This document shows, piece by piece, positions 1 to 12,300 of a DNA stretch of 64,000 nt (position 1 is the first letter of the stretch; every line of letters begins with the position of its first letter). Location: NCBI RefSeq assembly GCF_040802235.1, contig NC_133156.1:181362351-181426350 (forward strand), given 5' to 3'. The position numbers and the translations under genes are program-made. A model generated the notes under the pieces. The model was not told the DNA's origin. It did no database searches and was given only the letters and a program-made list of their open reading frames with translations. This stretch comes from Manis javanica. Taxonomy: Eukaryota > Chordata > Mammalia > Pholidota > Manidae.

Positions 1-805
1 AGGCACCAAATGCCCGCCTGGATGACCCCGTGCAAATCCAGGGACGGAGCCAGCCCCTGGCCCCCTGAGCCACATGCAAGCATGGCAGAGGGAGCGACAG
101 TGCAGCAGGGCCCTCACTCACTCCCGGGGTGAGCTGCCAGAGCTTGGCGCTAGAGATCAGGGTGGATGTAGGTGTGCAGCCGCCACAGGGCCAAGGACAG
201 CTGGGAGCCCCAGAGGCTGTAAGTAGGGGAGTGGATTCATCTGGCAACAAAGGGGAGTGTGGCGTCGAAGTGGGCAAGACTGCTGAGGAAGCCAGGGAAG
301 AGGCCCCTGTGGCAGCCACAGTGAGGGAAGATGGGGCCTGGACCAGGGGGCAGGACGGGGAGAAGGGAAGACAGTCAGGACTGCTCTGCTCTTGGTGCCT
401 GAGCGTGGGGAGATGGCCTCGGGTTGCTGGTGCAGGCAGCTGAGGACACAATAGCAGTGCCATTTCTCAGAGCTAAGGACCAGAGAAGGAAGAACAAATC
501 TGCAAAGAAGGGGATGTATTCTGTTTTACAAGTTGAGGTTCCCATGAGACAAGTCAAGATGTTGGGAGACAACTGGGTGTGCTTATCTGGAGTGCAGGAG
601 GCAAGCTGGGACTGGGTATGTTGATTGGCATGTTATCCAATTATTGAGAGTGCCTGGAGCTAATGGGATGGAGGCAACCCCCAGTGTGAGGGTTGGGGGG
701 CAATATATGCAGTAAAAAGAGGAAGACCTGGGATAGAACCTCGAGAAGTCCCCACTTCTAAGGCCTCAGCAGACAAGAGGTTGCTAAGCTCAGCCGTAAG
801 AAAGG
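1..805. other. intergenic flank, no gene recognised
   Basis: I see no exon, RNA gene or identifiable repeat here. Short open frames exist on both strands but none has recognisable protein character. In human the convergent neighbour beyond EMX1 is SFXN5, whose 3' end would lie close to this edge. I could not identify any SFXN5 sequence. Confidence 0.5.
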
Positions 806-1175
806 TGTTATGGGCTGCATTGTGTCCCCCAAATTCCTATATGGATGTGCTAACCTCCAGTACCTCGGAATGTGACTGTATTTGGAGGTAGCCTCTTTAA
901 AGGGGTAAATAAAGTAACATGAAGTCATCTGGTGGGTCTTAATCCAGTAAGATTTGTATCCTTATAAGAAGAGGAAATTTGGGTGCAGACACCCAGAGGG
1001 AGGAATGCTGTGTGAACATGAAGACAGGCCAAGGAGAGAGGCCTTGAGGAAACTAACCCTTCTGGCACTTTAACCCCAGACTTCTAACCTCCAGAACTGT
1101 GAGAAAATTAATTCCTGTTGTTTAAGTGCCATTTTATCTGCAGTGCTTGGCAGGGCAGCCCTAGCAAACTAATAT
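806..1175 (+). mobile_element. solo MaLR LTR, MLT1 type
   Basis: The block opens with TGTTATGGGCTG followed by a TGTGTCCCCC run. It contains the typical CCTTATAAGAAGAGGAAATTTGG stretch and AACCTCCAGAACTGTGAGA, and closes with CAGCCCTAGCAAACTAATA. These are landmarks of MLT1-class LTRs of the mammalian ERVL-MaLR group. There is no internal retroviral region beside it, so it is a solo LTR, and it is diverged. Its exact subfamily needs a repeat-library search. Confidence 0.7.
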
Positions 1176-2752
1176 GAGAAGATGAGAGCGTGGCATCCCA
1201 GAGGACAAGCGATGGCAGTGCTCCAGGTAGGAGAGGTTGTCCATGTGCTTAGCAGCTGAGTGTTAAAGGAAGATGAAGTCCAAGGCCTGGCCCTTAGAAG
1301 GACCTAGAGAGAATGGTGTCAGTGGAGCATGATCAGCCCAAAAGCAAGACCGCCATGGGTTGAGAAGTTAGCAGGACTCCCACTGACTGCCAGTGTAGAT
1401 AATTCTTTAAATAAATTTGGTTGTGAGTTGGGCAGAGAGTCACACAATGACTCAGGGAGGGCTTTAGAAGGGAGACTCTTGGGCAGGCTGGAGCTCTAAT
1501 GGGCAGGAGTGGAAGAGATAGAAAAGCAGGAGAGAGGAAGAGCTGCCCAGAAGGGAGGTGCCCCAGGGGGTGGGGAGAATCCTTGGCCAGAGGGAGAGAG
1601 GGGTCTGGGTGGCGACAGGAGGCAGGTGGAGAGGATGGCTGGGATGCAGGCACTGTGGCTTTGAGGGTGGGGAAATGGGCCGGCTTCTCCGGCCCCTCCA
1701 GGTCCACTCTGGCCCCTCTCCCCCTGCTTGCTGTCCCAGCAGGCTCACTCATAAGGACTTGCCCTCTGGCTCCTGCCTTGGCTTCACCTTGGGGGTGGCT
1801 GAGAAGTGTTCATTCTCCATGCCACATTCTGGGGGTCACCAACAGGAAACTGGAGGATGAGACGAGAGTGAGACTGGGGGGTTTATCCCCCTGGCCTCTC
1901 CTGCAGTCTGTGGCCTCTAGGTACTGAAGGCCACGGCTCCTGTTTAGGACCCTCTCCATCCAGTTGCCCCCCGGGTTCCGGTAACTGCTCCTGCTGCTTG
2001 CCTCCTCAGGCCTAAGAGCCATATGGGATCCCCACTGTTGCTAGCCTTGGGGTGCTGCAACATTTTTTGTTGGTTTCCCAAAATTTGTTTCTTTATTCAA
2101 CTCTCCTCAAAGTGCCCTGTTTGAAGGGACCATCTTTTTTGGCCTGGCCCCTGACTGATGTGAAGGCATTCTTTCCCAGGGCTGCTTTCCTCTCTCTGAA
2201 GATGGAATTAATGTCCTCCACTGAAGGCGAAGTAAGGAAGAGTTCTGGAGAGAAGGGCAAGTGTTTGAGACATCTCCTGCGGAGGGTGGAAGCAAACTTA
2301 CCAGCAAGGATGAGGCCTCAGCTGAGGCTGGGACCTTGGACTTCAAGGGGTTCCTTTTATCCTCACCGGTTCAGCTGCAAGGGTAGATGGAAAAATGGGT
2401 TCAAGAGCACTTGTCATTTTGCCAGGCAGGTGTGACTAGGGAACTGTGGGACAAGGGGATGTCAGAGAGAGAACAGAGGATTTCATGAGGTCAAAGCACG
2501 GATGTAGAGGAAAACTGAGGGCGTGAGTGGGAAGAACATGCAGTCCGACAGGAAGGGACATGTGAATGTTGATTTGAGAGAAGGCACAATTCTGGGCTCT
2601 GAGAAGCCCTTGGGGTGGGTGGCGATGAGAGTAGAGAAGCGGGGCTGGGTGCTTGGTGGGTTGTCCATGCAGACACCAAGGTCTTGGGGAGACATGACCA
2701 TAAGCTGGTAGCCACAGTCTTTGACAAATGAGGGGGCATGACTGGGACTTGC
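1176..2752. other. intergenic, no gene recognised
   Basis: Moderately GC-rich unique sequence. Open frames up to about 140 codons occur on both strands, but they overlap each other, lack splice context and match no family I know. Nothing further is supported. Confidence 0.45.
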
Positions 2753-2874
2753 AGCCACACATGCACAGCCACACACCCACACCCGCCCACACAGTCACAC
2801 TCTCACACACACGCCCACAGCCCTCCCAGACTCTCCCAGACACCCTCACATGCACTCACCCTCACACACACCCT
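2753..2874. repeat. imperfect CACA/CACTC-rich simple repeat
   Basis: About 120 bases are built almost entirely from CACA, CACC and CACTC units, interrupted by GCC and CAGACTC. This is a degenerate microsatellite on the + strand. Confidence 0.8.
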
Positions 2875-5825
2875 AGACAGCAGATGGGGTGCTCGGGTAA
2901 TTGGTTAAACCTGTTCCCGATGTCTGGCTCCGCATTGGCAGCGCCTGTCTGACAGGAAAGCTGGCTGGGCCTGCACCGCTCAGCCTGCTGGCCTCCCTGC
3001 CCCTCCCCCTGCATGGCTGCCCTGGAGCAGGGGCTCCAGAAGAGGCCTATGGGCCCTGGCCTGGCTCCCTTCTGGCAGAACCCAGTTCACTAGATGAGGG
3101 TTCCATGAAGCCCCACGGGAAGCCGTCACAGCACCCGGAGGGAGGAGCTGGTGTAAGTCAAGTGCAGAGATGCTGAGAGCATGAGCCGTGCTGCTGTGGA
3201 GCCACAGGGACTAATCCCGGAACGTCCCACAGGCAGGGGATGTGTAAAGGTGAGGCCCATGGCATAGGCCGGGAGCAGGAAGAACTCCCCTGTGTTCCTC
3301 CACTCCAGCCACATTCCAGCCAGGGCAGCTTGGGGTTCTGGCAGGTATCAGATTCCTGAGCCCACTGGGCTCTGTGGGGCAGGGAGGCCAGTCCAGCGGA
3401 GGGGATAGGACTGAGTCAGGGTCACTCAGGGGAAGCTTGGCGGGGCAGCTCCTGTGCACCTGCCCTCACCCTGCAGGGCCCTGATCTCAGGCAGGAGCAG
3501 TCGGGGGAGAGAAGGGGGCACCTTTCCACGGCTTTTCCCCTTCCCGGCTGCATCTGTGTCTCTTCAAGAGAAACTTTGGTTTGTTCCCTGGAGAGGGCCC
3601 AAAAACTCCCAAATTAGCAAACCTGGCAAGCCCTCAGCTCAAAAAATAGTTCATCCTGATTCCATGTTTTTCAGGCTCACAGAAGCCTTTATTAATGAAG
3701 TCACAACACCAATATTTACCGTCTGTGGGGAGAGGCACAACACGGGGGACGGCTGGGAGTGCAGCGGGAACTCCCGGTCCGCCCCTCGCAGGCCTGGCCC
3801 CGGGAAGACTGGCAGGTTTCCTTGGGTCCTTTCCAGCCCTTTATCTGGATGACAGGGGGTGCTCTGCTGTGATCTTCCTACACCCCCTCCCCCAGCAAGT
3901 GAGAGAATCTTGAGAGGAACAGCTCGCCCATTCCTCTGCCTGACCTGGTGCCACAAGGATGCCTCCTCGTCCTCACCCACTGCGTGTGCATGCTCCCCAC
4001 AGGCTAGCCCACCTGTCCAGCAGTGAGAGAGTCCACCTCGACATTTAACTTGGACTTATCCAGGTTAGGACTTTCAAGATAGGAGGGACACAGTTTCCTG
4101 GCTGATGGGGGCTGGTGCAGGAAGAGAGCGTTGGGATCCAACAAAGCCCTTTGGTGCCTAGCATTGACTGGATCCAAGTGAGATGTTGACAGTCCCAGCA
4201 GAAGGACACTGTGCTTGGATCCCTGCCTGTGCCCCAGGCAACAAGGCTGGGCCTTTGACGGCTTTCCAGTGACTGCCACATTGATCAAGCCCCCAGGACA
4301 TTCCAGGAGCCCAGAGCAGCATTAGGAGAGGCCAAGCACAGGCAAAGCCCCTGGCTCAATGGAGGACAGAGAAGACAAGGGCGAGACTGAAGCAAAGGGC
4401 ACCAGGAGCAAAGCCAGAGAGGCCAAGGGCAGAGGGAAATGGGGGCGGAGAGGGAGGCCTAGGAAGGAGGTGACATGGTCCTATTTGGACTCAAGGACGA
4501 GAACCCTAGAAGGACTCCTAGAGAACCTTGAAGGGCTCCTTTCAAGTGGGCCTCATCCTTGACATCCACACAAACCTCATTATGCCTACCACCCTGCCCT
4601 CCCCCCCAGCCCCCAGAAGCCATGTACACTATTTCCCAAGGTAGAAGAAACCTTGCCCATTTTGCCAAGGTGGGCAATCCTGGAGGAGCTGAGTCAACTA
4701 TGGATGTGTTGGGTTGTGGTGCCAAGGGACATGGAGGGCAGCAGACAGCTGGCAGTGGGCTTGGTTGGGCTGTGGCTCAGCAGAGGTTGGCTGGAAGTTT
4801 GGACCAGGGAGCCCAGAGAAGTCCTGGAAGTGGGTACAAAGCCCTAGGTGGAGGGCGCAGTGAGGAGGCAGGAGGAACAAGGACTGACCCTGGATGGACA
4901 GGGGAGATGAGTCATGGACAAGACTAGGGGGCACTCAGAGAAGCAGGAGGTGAAGGTGTCAGTTACTGGAATGAAGGCAGGTGGGGTGGGGCATCAAGGA
5001 GTGAATGGCGGGAAGATTGGGGTGCAGATGAAGCCAGGTGGGAAGCAGTTGAGTTTGGCTAGAGGGAGGTGGCCACAACTATGGTTGGTGACTACCATCG
5101 GCAGCAGCAGAGTGGTGAGGCAGAGGCCGAAGAGGAGAGGGCTGCAGAGCACTGGGGAGGTGAAGAAGTAGAGGCAGTCTGACATTGTGAGGGAAAGGAT
5201 GTCAAGAAGACAGGTTTTGCTTTTTGGATGAGGGAATCCTTGATGTGTGACAGCGGGAAAGACACGTGGACAATTGAAGGGCAGGTGAACTGAAGGGTTG
5301 AGTGGGCCCTGCCTTGCAGCTCTTTCCCTGGCTGGGAGGCCCTGACCCTTGGGGACCTGTTGCAGGCTCAGCTCTGAAGCTTTAATCTGCACAAGGGGGT
5401 TCTCCATAAACAGAGTGAACATTCTGGTGTGACCAGGATTTGCGGCTGGGACTGTCAGCCTCTGTGAATGGTGCCCCTTCCACCCAGCCCCCAATATTCC
5501 TATTTTTCTGTTTTTTTTCTTTTCCTCAACTGGGGAAGCCACCAGACTCTGTAAGCATGCAGAGGTGCACACACTCTCTCACCTCTGACCCACCTGGCCT
5601 GATTCTCACTGATCAGTAAGTTTGGAAAGACCTGAGCATAGTCTTCAAGACACAGGTGGACCTTCCCTATGCCTAGCTGCTTTCTCTTGCTGTAGAGTTG
5701 GAACTAGAGACCATGGTGAAACACCAACAAAGAAAAGGAGTTAATGGATTGAGTCCCTAAAGGCCCACCCTAGGCTCCCAGACCTGGGGTTGGAGCTGAA
5801 TGCCCATGTCATTAAGAGAGAGACT
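2875..5825. other. intergenic flank downstream of EMX1
   Basis: No gene is recognised. The stretch at 2895-2965 has a TAATTGGTTAAAC motif in an otherwise GC-rich setting. An AT-rich patch with an ATTAATGAAG motif lies at 3640-3730. Both could be conserved non-coding sequence, but I cannot test that here. The remainder shows nothing identifiable. Confidence 0.4.
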
Positions 5826-5831
5826 TTTATT
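5826..5831 (-). terminator. EMX1: EMX1 polyadenylation signal candidate (AATAAA)
   Basis: TTTATT on the + strand gives a canonical AATAAA on the EMX1 strand, about 380 bases after the stop codon. It is the first canonical signal I see downstream, which would make a 3'UTR of roughly 400 bases. A longer 3'UTR using a more distal site is possible. Confidence 0.5.
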
Positions 5832-6211
5832 ATTCCCATAGGGAAGGGAGACACAAAGGGATCACTAAGAACTACAGTGGGTGCCTGTAAAATAAATTAA
5901 CAGAAATGCATCAAAACAAAAAGGAGAGCAGAGAAATGGAGAGTGGCTGGGAGGCTGCAGTGTCTGGTGGCCTGCGCAGGCAGGCAGGCAGGCTCTCTGC
6001 GGAGAAGGCCAAGCAGTCCCGGGCCTCAGCCAGCCCATTTCTTGTCCCTCCATCGGTGGCAGCCCCAGGCTCCAAGCCCTGTGGGGCAGTGACTTGAGGC
6101 TCTCCCCGCAGCCTGGCCAGAGAATGGCCAGAGTCCAGCCGGGCCCACCCGAGGGGCCTGGCCAGCAGCGAACAGCATTCTGCCCTCGTGGATGTGTGGC
6201 AACTGCCCACC

Positions 6212-6379
6212 CTAGTCATTGGAGGTGACATCGATGTCCTCCCCGTTGGCCTGCTTCGTGGCGATGCGCCACCGATTGATGTGGTGGGAGCCCTTCTTCT
6301 TCTGCTCGGACTCGGGCCCCTCCTCCTCCAGCTTCTGCCGCTTGTACTTTGTCCTCCGGTTCTGGAACCACACCTTCAC
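6212..6379 (-). CDS. EMX1: EMX1 coding exon 3 (recognition helix and C-terminus)
   Basis: The 168-base exon encodes [20 protein letters not shown] and the tail ending [10 protein letters not shown], then TAG at 6214-6212. The acceptor is CTGGCCCAG|GTGAAG. The segment at 6291-6313 is the EMX1 exon-3 stretch widely used as a reference locus in genome-editing studies, and it appears unchanged here. That independently supports orthology. Confidence 0.97.
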   Translation of the reverse strand: MKVWFQNRRTKYKRQKLEEEGPESEQKKKGSHHINRWRIATKQANGEDIDVTSND

Positions 6380-9300
6380 CTGGGCCAGGGAGGGAGGGGC
6401 ACAGGTGAGAAACACCCAGGAAGCCCCCAGAGCAGCCACTGGGCCTCGGCACCCAGGCCGAGCTGGGAGCCAAATGGCGAAAGCGAGGCCAGGATCCTCT
6501 CCTCTGGCCAGGTGCCACCTGGGTCTGGAGGACCTGCTCTTCCTCATGCAAATGTGGGGTGCGGGACAGAGAAAGGACCCGGAGGGCCAGCAAGGGCAGT
6601 TTTTGATCCCTCTCAAGAGAGGGAAGGGAGGGGTATGGAGCTGCTGAGCATCCTGCAGCCACAGCAGAGGGGCTCCCAGGCTCTGGAGTCCATCTCTACC
6701 GGTTTCTACAGAAGAGCTAATAACTGGTCCTTCACAGCGCTGATGTGATCAGTAAATGAGAGAACATACAAAAGCCATTGCTTGGGTCCCAGTGCGTGCC
6801 CTGAGGGTCTGACATGGGCCCCACCCCCTGGGCTGCCCCAGGCATCATGCGGCACAAAGGCAGAGCCAAGTGGTGAGGGCCACACACGGAGGGCAGGCTC
6901 AGACAGCCAGGGCACTCCTGGGGCCACGGAGCCGGCTGCTCAAGGCTCTAGCTCACACGCCGCCCAGGTCAGGCTGTTTCACCCAGGGCCCCGTCCCGTG
7001 GCATCAGGTGAGGTACTCCCCAGCTGGCATCAGAGGCAGAGCAGGATGGGTGGGGAGCCCTAGTCCCTTGGGCACCAGCTCCTCAGGGTACTCAGAAACC
7101 CACCGATGAAGCTTCACCCTCCTTAGACACAGCAGTGTCTGCAGCCCTGCCTGGAGACAGCCCACTTAGATGTGGAAACAGTCACCCAAGGAACGACTGG
7201 GAGAAATCTCAGGCAACAGCAGTGAGCTCCTCTTTAAGCACAGAGACCCCCCAATTTCTGTGTCAGGCAGTGAGAACCCTGATGAGGAGAGGGTTCAAAC
7301 AGAGACCAGACAGCCATCCTCTGTGATGAGTGGGCGGCGTTGCCATGCTAAGCCCACCCTCTCCAGAAAGCCTCTCTAGATTTAGTCCCATCTTTAATCA
7401 TCCTCTCTTCTCTCTCTTCCTCCAGCATTTGCTCAATATCCAGAACACAGCACTTAATATCCTCAAGTGGGTTATCTGGGGGGTCGCCCTGGCTCCCTAG
7501 CTAGTCTTTGCACTTGAGGACTGGGGTGAAAGCCTCACTCCGTGAACTCCCCTGACTGACAGTCCTTTACTTGTCCTGGCAGAGTCAGGCCATCCACAGA
7601 GTTGGTGGGGTTGGATCTGGGTGCGGATCCTTTGCTAAGTTCTTCCTTTGGGCTTCAGTCTGTCATCAGCAGGAGAGATGCTTTCTGGGGCCTTGCAGCT
7701 CTAGGGCACCTCCTGGGCTTTTGCTCTAGAGGGTCCCTGGGGGAGGTGATGCAGAGGGAGGAGGGGCACGAGGCATGGATGCTTTCCTGGAAATGACAGC
7801 ACATTTAAAAAGCAAGTAGGTACGTATTACCAACTGCAGCTGGGGCACCTGTGCTGCCCATGCCAGTGGTGAGTGGAGGGTTGTGAGTGGAATGACAGTG
7901 AGCACCTGGGTTTTGTTTGAGCACTTTGGCAGCAGTGACTGCTAAGGGAGATCCTTGAACCCTAGGTAGGGCCAAGGGCAACTCTCAGGAAGACTCCCCG
8001 GTCCAGCCCCTACTCCCTGAGAATGGGTGAAAAGCACAGGCCTCAGCCATAAAGCCAGCCGATGACAGCCAAAAGCAGGCCTGGCCTCTGAGCCCAGGGC
8101 AGTTTCCCACCCAGGATGGCCTACTCACGCAGTTCCCAGACACTCCCATCTGTCCCCTCCATGGAGCACAGCCCCTCCACAGGGTTTCCATGGCACCATC
8201 TGCCCTGCCCCTTGGTTTTAGAGCTCAAGGATGGAGTTGGGGGTGGCCAGTGCTCAGGGCTATGCCAAGCAGCCAGCAGGAAGGAAGAGATGAGGTACCC
8301 AGCCTCGGTGGATGCTGTGAGGAGTGGGTCTTCTTCCCTTATTTCCAGGGAAAGATTCAAACCTCAGGTAGACAAGGGAGGAGAGCAGATGCTGTGGGCA
8401 TAGGGCTTCTGGATTCCATGCCCACCTTTCCTTGGGCACAGGACAGGCTGGGCCCTGGGTGGTTCTGGGCACAACCACTTGGCAGCCAGCCTGGCCCCTG
8501 CCCCCACTCTGGAGCCTGCTGTGACTCTGCCAGCTAGTAGGCGGATGAGCTTGCCTCACCTCCTATACAAGGCATGTGTGTGACTCAGGCCCAGATCCAG
8601 GGCTGGGGAGGTATTTCTGAGAGACCAAGGGGATGGCCAAGGGCACAGCATGGCCAGCCCGGTGATGGAGTGATCCAGGGACAACACCAGGGACAGAGGG
8701 CCCCTTTTCCACCTTCTCCCTACCTTCTAAGAAGAAGACTCTCCCATAGCGGTATGGGTCCAGCCTGCTACCCTTGCCCTGCAGTACCAGCCTGGAGAAG
8801 GAAAGCTTGGATGGTGGAACTTCAGCCAGGGCTAGCTTCCTAGCACACCAAGTGAAAGGCGATTCTGAATATTTTTACAGTGAAAATGACTGGGGTCAAA
8901 GAAGCAGCTCTCTAGAAAGAGGACCTAAACCCTCTGCCTAGGCAGCCTGGCAATTTTCTGAAGAACAGCTTTGGGCTGACTGTCCAGATGCTGTTTACAA
9001 AGGCTGTAATAATAGGGGGATGCTATGACTTAATATCAGTGAAAATGGCAGGCTGAACAATTTGGGCACGATGTGATTACAACCATGGAAAAACAAAATC
9101 TATGCATAGGGAAAAAAGACTAGAAGGAGATATACCCAAATCATAGGTGGCATTTCTATGTTCTTTCCACCTTTTTGACTTTTCTTTATTGTACTGCTAA
9201 CAACAATTAAAAGTTATATTTTACTTGGAAAAAGAAAAGGAACTGGGCTCTGAGCATAGTAGGAGATAAGACTGACATCTCATGACCTCTCTAATTCACT

Positions 9301-12300
9301 CAGGAAATCTGGGGTCATCCCAGAGCCCCTTCCCTACAGGACAGAGGCCTGGGAGAGGAACCAGGTCACATGGTGTGGCTCCAGAGTGGGACCCGGCTTT
9401 TGGAGGCTGTACTTATTCTGCAACTGCCTCCCCATAATAGATGCACACTAGCCCCTAAGGCGCAGTCTGGGTGTCAGCCAGAGGAACTCCTCTCCCATCT
9501 TGGACCACTCTGGGTTTGGGGAGAGGTTCCTTGTGCTCTCCCAAGACCCCACCTCACCAAACATCTCTGTTTTTCAGATAAGCCAGATCTTTCCAAGATT
9601 CTCCACTTTGCCTGAGTTACCCTATCTGGAATGCTGTCACTTAGCCTTTAAAACCCTACTTAGATGTTCCTGGCCTGGACGGGCCCCATCACCTGTCTGT
9701 ACTTCTTTAGTACTTCTCACGGTCTCAGTAACAGTCACCCCAGCAGTGTGTTAATTTATTTGCTTGAAACTCTGTCTCCTGACCAGACTATGGGAATCTG
9801 GAGAACCAAAGCAGTGGGTTAGTCCGTTTTGATGCCCCAGGGGCACGTTTCAGGTCTGGGCAGCCAGCTGGGCAGAGGTGAGGTGACCTATCCCTGTGTT
9901 CTCTGCAAGAGGTGCCTGGAAGTCAGGAGGCAATGGCAGAGGGATTGAGGTCTAATCAGAAAAAGGTTTGGGGAAGTAACTCCTGGAGAGATGGGGTCTT
10001 TTCTTGGTTCAGTTTAGTGGGCACTTCTACAAGAGGGTCAGTTCTTAATTCTCCATGTTGTATGTTGGATTAACCCCTCCTAGGGAACATCTGGGCAGGG
10101 AGATCCACTGTTGGTGGGAACAAGGATCAACATGAGTCAGGCAGGAGGAAGAAGGTGCTGTGTATGAATGAATGCATATTAATGTATTAGAGGAATGATA
10201 GATGAATGCATTAACAAATGAAGGTGTATGTGTATGAATGCATGAATGGATGAGATGAATGAACTAACAAACTACAGCCTTAGCCAACATTTCAGACTTT
10301 ACTTTTGAATAACCCATTATTTGAATGAAACAGGTCTGTTCCCTTCTTTCTCACCATTCCTCAATATTAGCCCATCCCAAACAAAAGGGTCTGTGGTTCC
10401 TGACCCCTTTATACTATCTCTAAGGGATTCAAATACCCTATCAGGGAGTAGTCGAGTCTTGTAACTCTGACACAAGAAGTTCCCATAGCCTGCTGTTATC
10501 TTTTCTGCTTTAAGTCTGTGTCCTATTCTGTCATCCTTAGACACAGAGAAAGTCCTCAGAATAGAGACCTGAAGACATCAATCAAGCCAACCCTCAAACT
10601 TCTCCCTGCCCTGTCCACTGGGGATCCATTTCCTATTATTTGATCTTTTGAGCTGCTCCCACCCTCAGGTCAAGCCCAATGCCAGGCTAAATTCAACCCT
10701 TCCATAGTCTGGTAAACTCAGCCGAGGTCACCCCTGACTCCCCGCAATCACACAGCTCTAACTTCTCCTAAGCCCTTTGTTGCCTCCTCTCTCAGAGCAT
10801 CCTGGATGCTTATGCTCACTCTCCACGAGACATCACAAGATTCACCTGCCTCCTCAGGACCATGCCCTTAGAGAATCACTGCAGTCTCCCTCATCTCCCC
10901 TGCCCTCTCCTGACTCCTGGGACTGCAGAGGTTAGGAATTCTTGGAGAAGAACCAAGACTTAGAGAAGGGTTGAGTCTATCTCAGAACACACAGTGGGCT
11001 AGTAACAAAGGTCTCTGGACCTTTCCTTAAAACTCAAGTCACTTGGATATCTCCCTCTTATCCATTCTCCAAAAAGCAGATCATTTCAGAGTGGGAAGGA
11101 CCCAAGAAGTCCCCTTACCACGCCCCTGGGAGGAAAACCCATAGACAGGTGACCACACACTTCTTCCTTCTAAGACCTCCCTACCTGCTCTTGGGCCCCA
11201 AGATGGTAGACAGACTTGACAGCTCCTGCTCCATCTTAATCTGCCCCTCCTTTCCTTTTCACCAACCTAGAATCCTGTGCATCCCCCCAAGCCTTCCAGG
11301 CCCAAGGCCCCCTGGGAGCTCTCCACCTATGCAGGTCTCCCTTGACCTCCTCCAGCCCACAGCTGAGACTCCAAGGGGACTCCAGTCACAGATTCTGTTC
11401 ATGTGCCACAAGTGTACACACTTTGCATTTAGCCCCCACCATCAAATGAGGAATTCCCAACACTAAGGACTACATTTCTGTACCTTTTTTCTCATAGCTC
11501 AGTCCAACTCAAAGCCAGGGAAGGTCAAGACACACCTCCTGAAGTGTTCAGAACTAGAAACATGGACCAGTCAACCAGCCTGCAGCAACCAATGCTCTCT
11601 ATCACTGCCCTTAAAACTAACACATGCTCAGAATCATACAAGCTGTACCCCTGCCATATATACATGTGATATTACCTGTTGGGCATTAATCACATCAAGC
11701 TCATACGTGCCCACACTGTGAGCATATACATGTTACACATATCCATTACACACACACACACACGCATGCACACACGCACTCACGCTCATGGTTCTGACCT
11801 GACCCAGGCCTGGATCTGCCCCACCAGTCACCAGGACTGAAGTTTAGATGGGCATCACCCTGATCAGATTCCAGGGCTCTACCACAGCAATGAATAACAA
11901 GTCCCTAGAGCCAGAAGGGAGAAGTAACCCTTGCTCCGGGCTCCTCCCTCCACTTCCTGGATTGACTCGCAGCCATCCCAGCACAAATATCCTACTCCCA
12001 ACCAAACACAGAGCCCCTGCGCCAACAAAGAAACTCCTGCTCACCTCTCAACACTCCCTGGTAAAGCTTGGAGTTCTGCATTAAGACCCACACACTGATT
12101 TGCTTAACCTTCCCAGAAGTTTTATCCATGAGGTGGTGGATAATACTAGATTATTTAGATCAACAATACAGATGAAAGTGTAAGGGAAAGAGAACAGAGG
12201 GTTAGGGAAGGAGCAGGGACTGCAGAGGGCAAGGGAAATGACTGATAAAATTACTGTATGGATATGTGTGCAATCAGGAGGAATTTGCCCACTGACTCAG

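Noticed and set aside
1-800. 3' end of SFXN5 at the left edge
   Set aside because: Expected from human gene order, but no coding sequence or clear 3'UTR could be recognised.
4994-5572. 192-codon minus frame
   Set aside because: No conserved motif, and it lies in flank beyond the EMX1 polyadenylation signal. Chance open frame.
6188-6748. 186-codon + frame over EMX1 exon 3
   Set aside because: Shadow of the real exon on the minus strand; no protein character.
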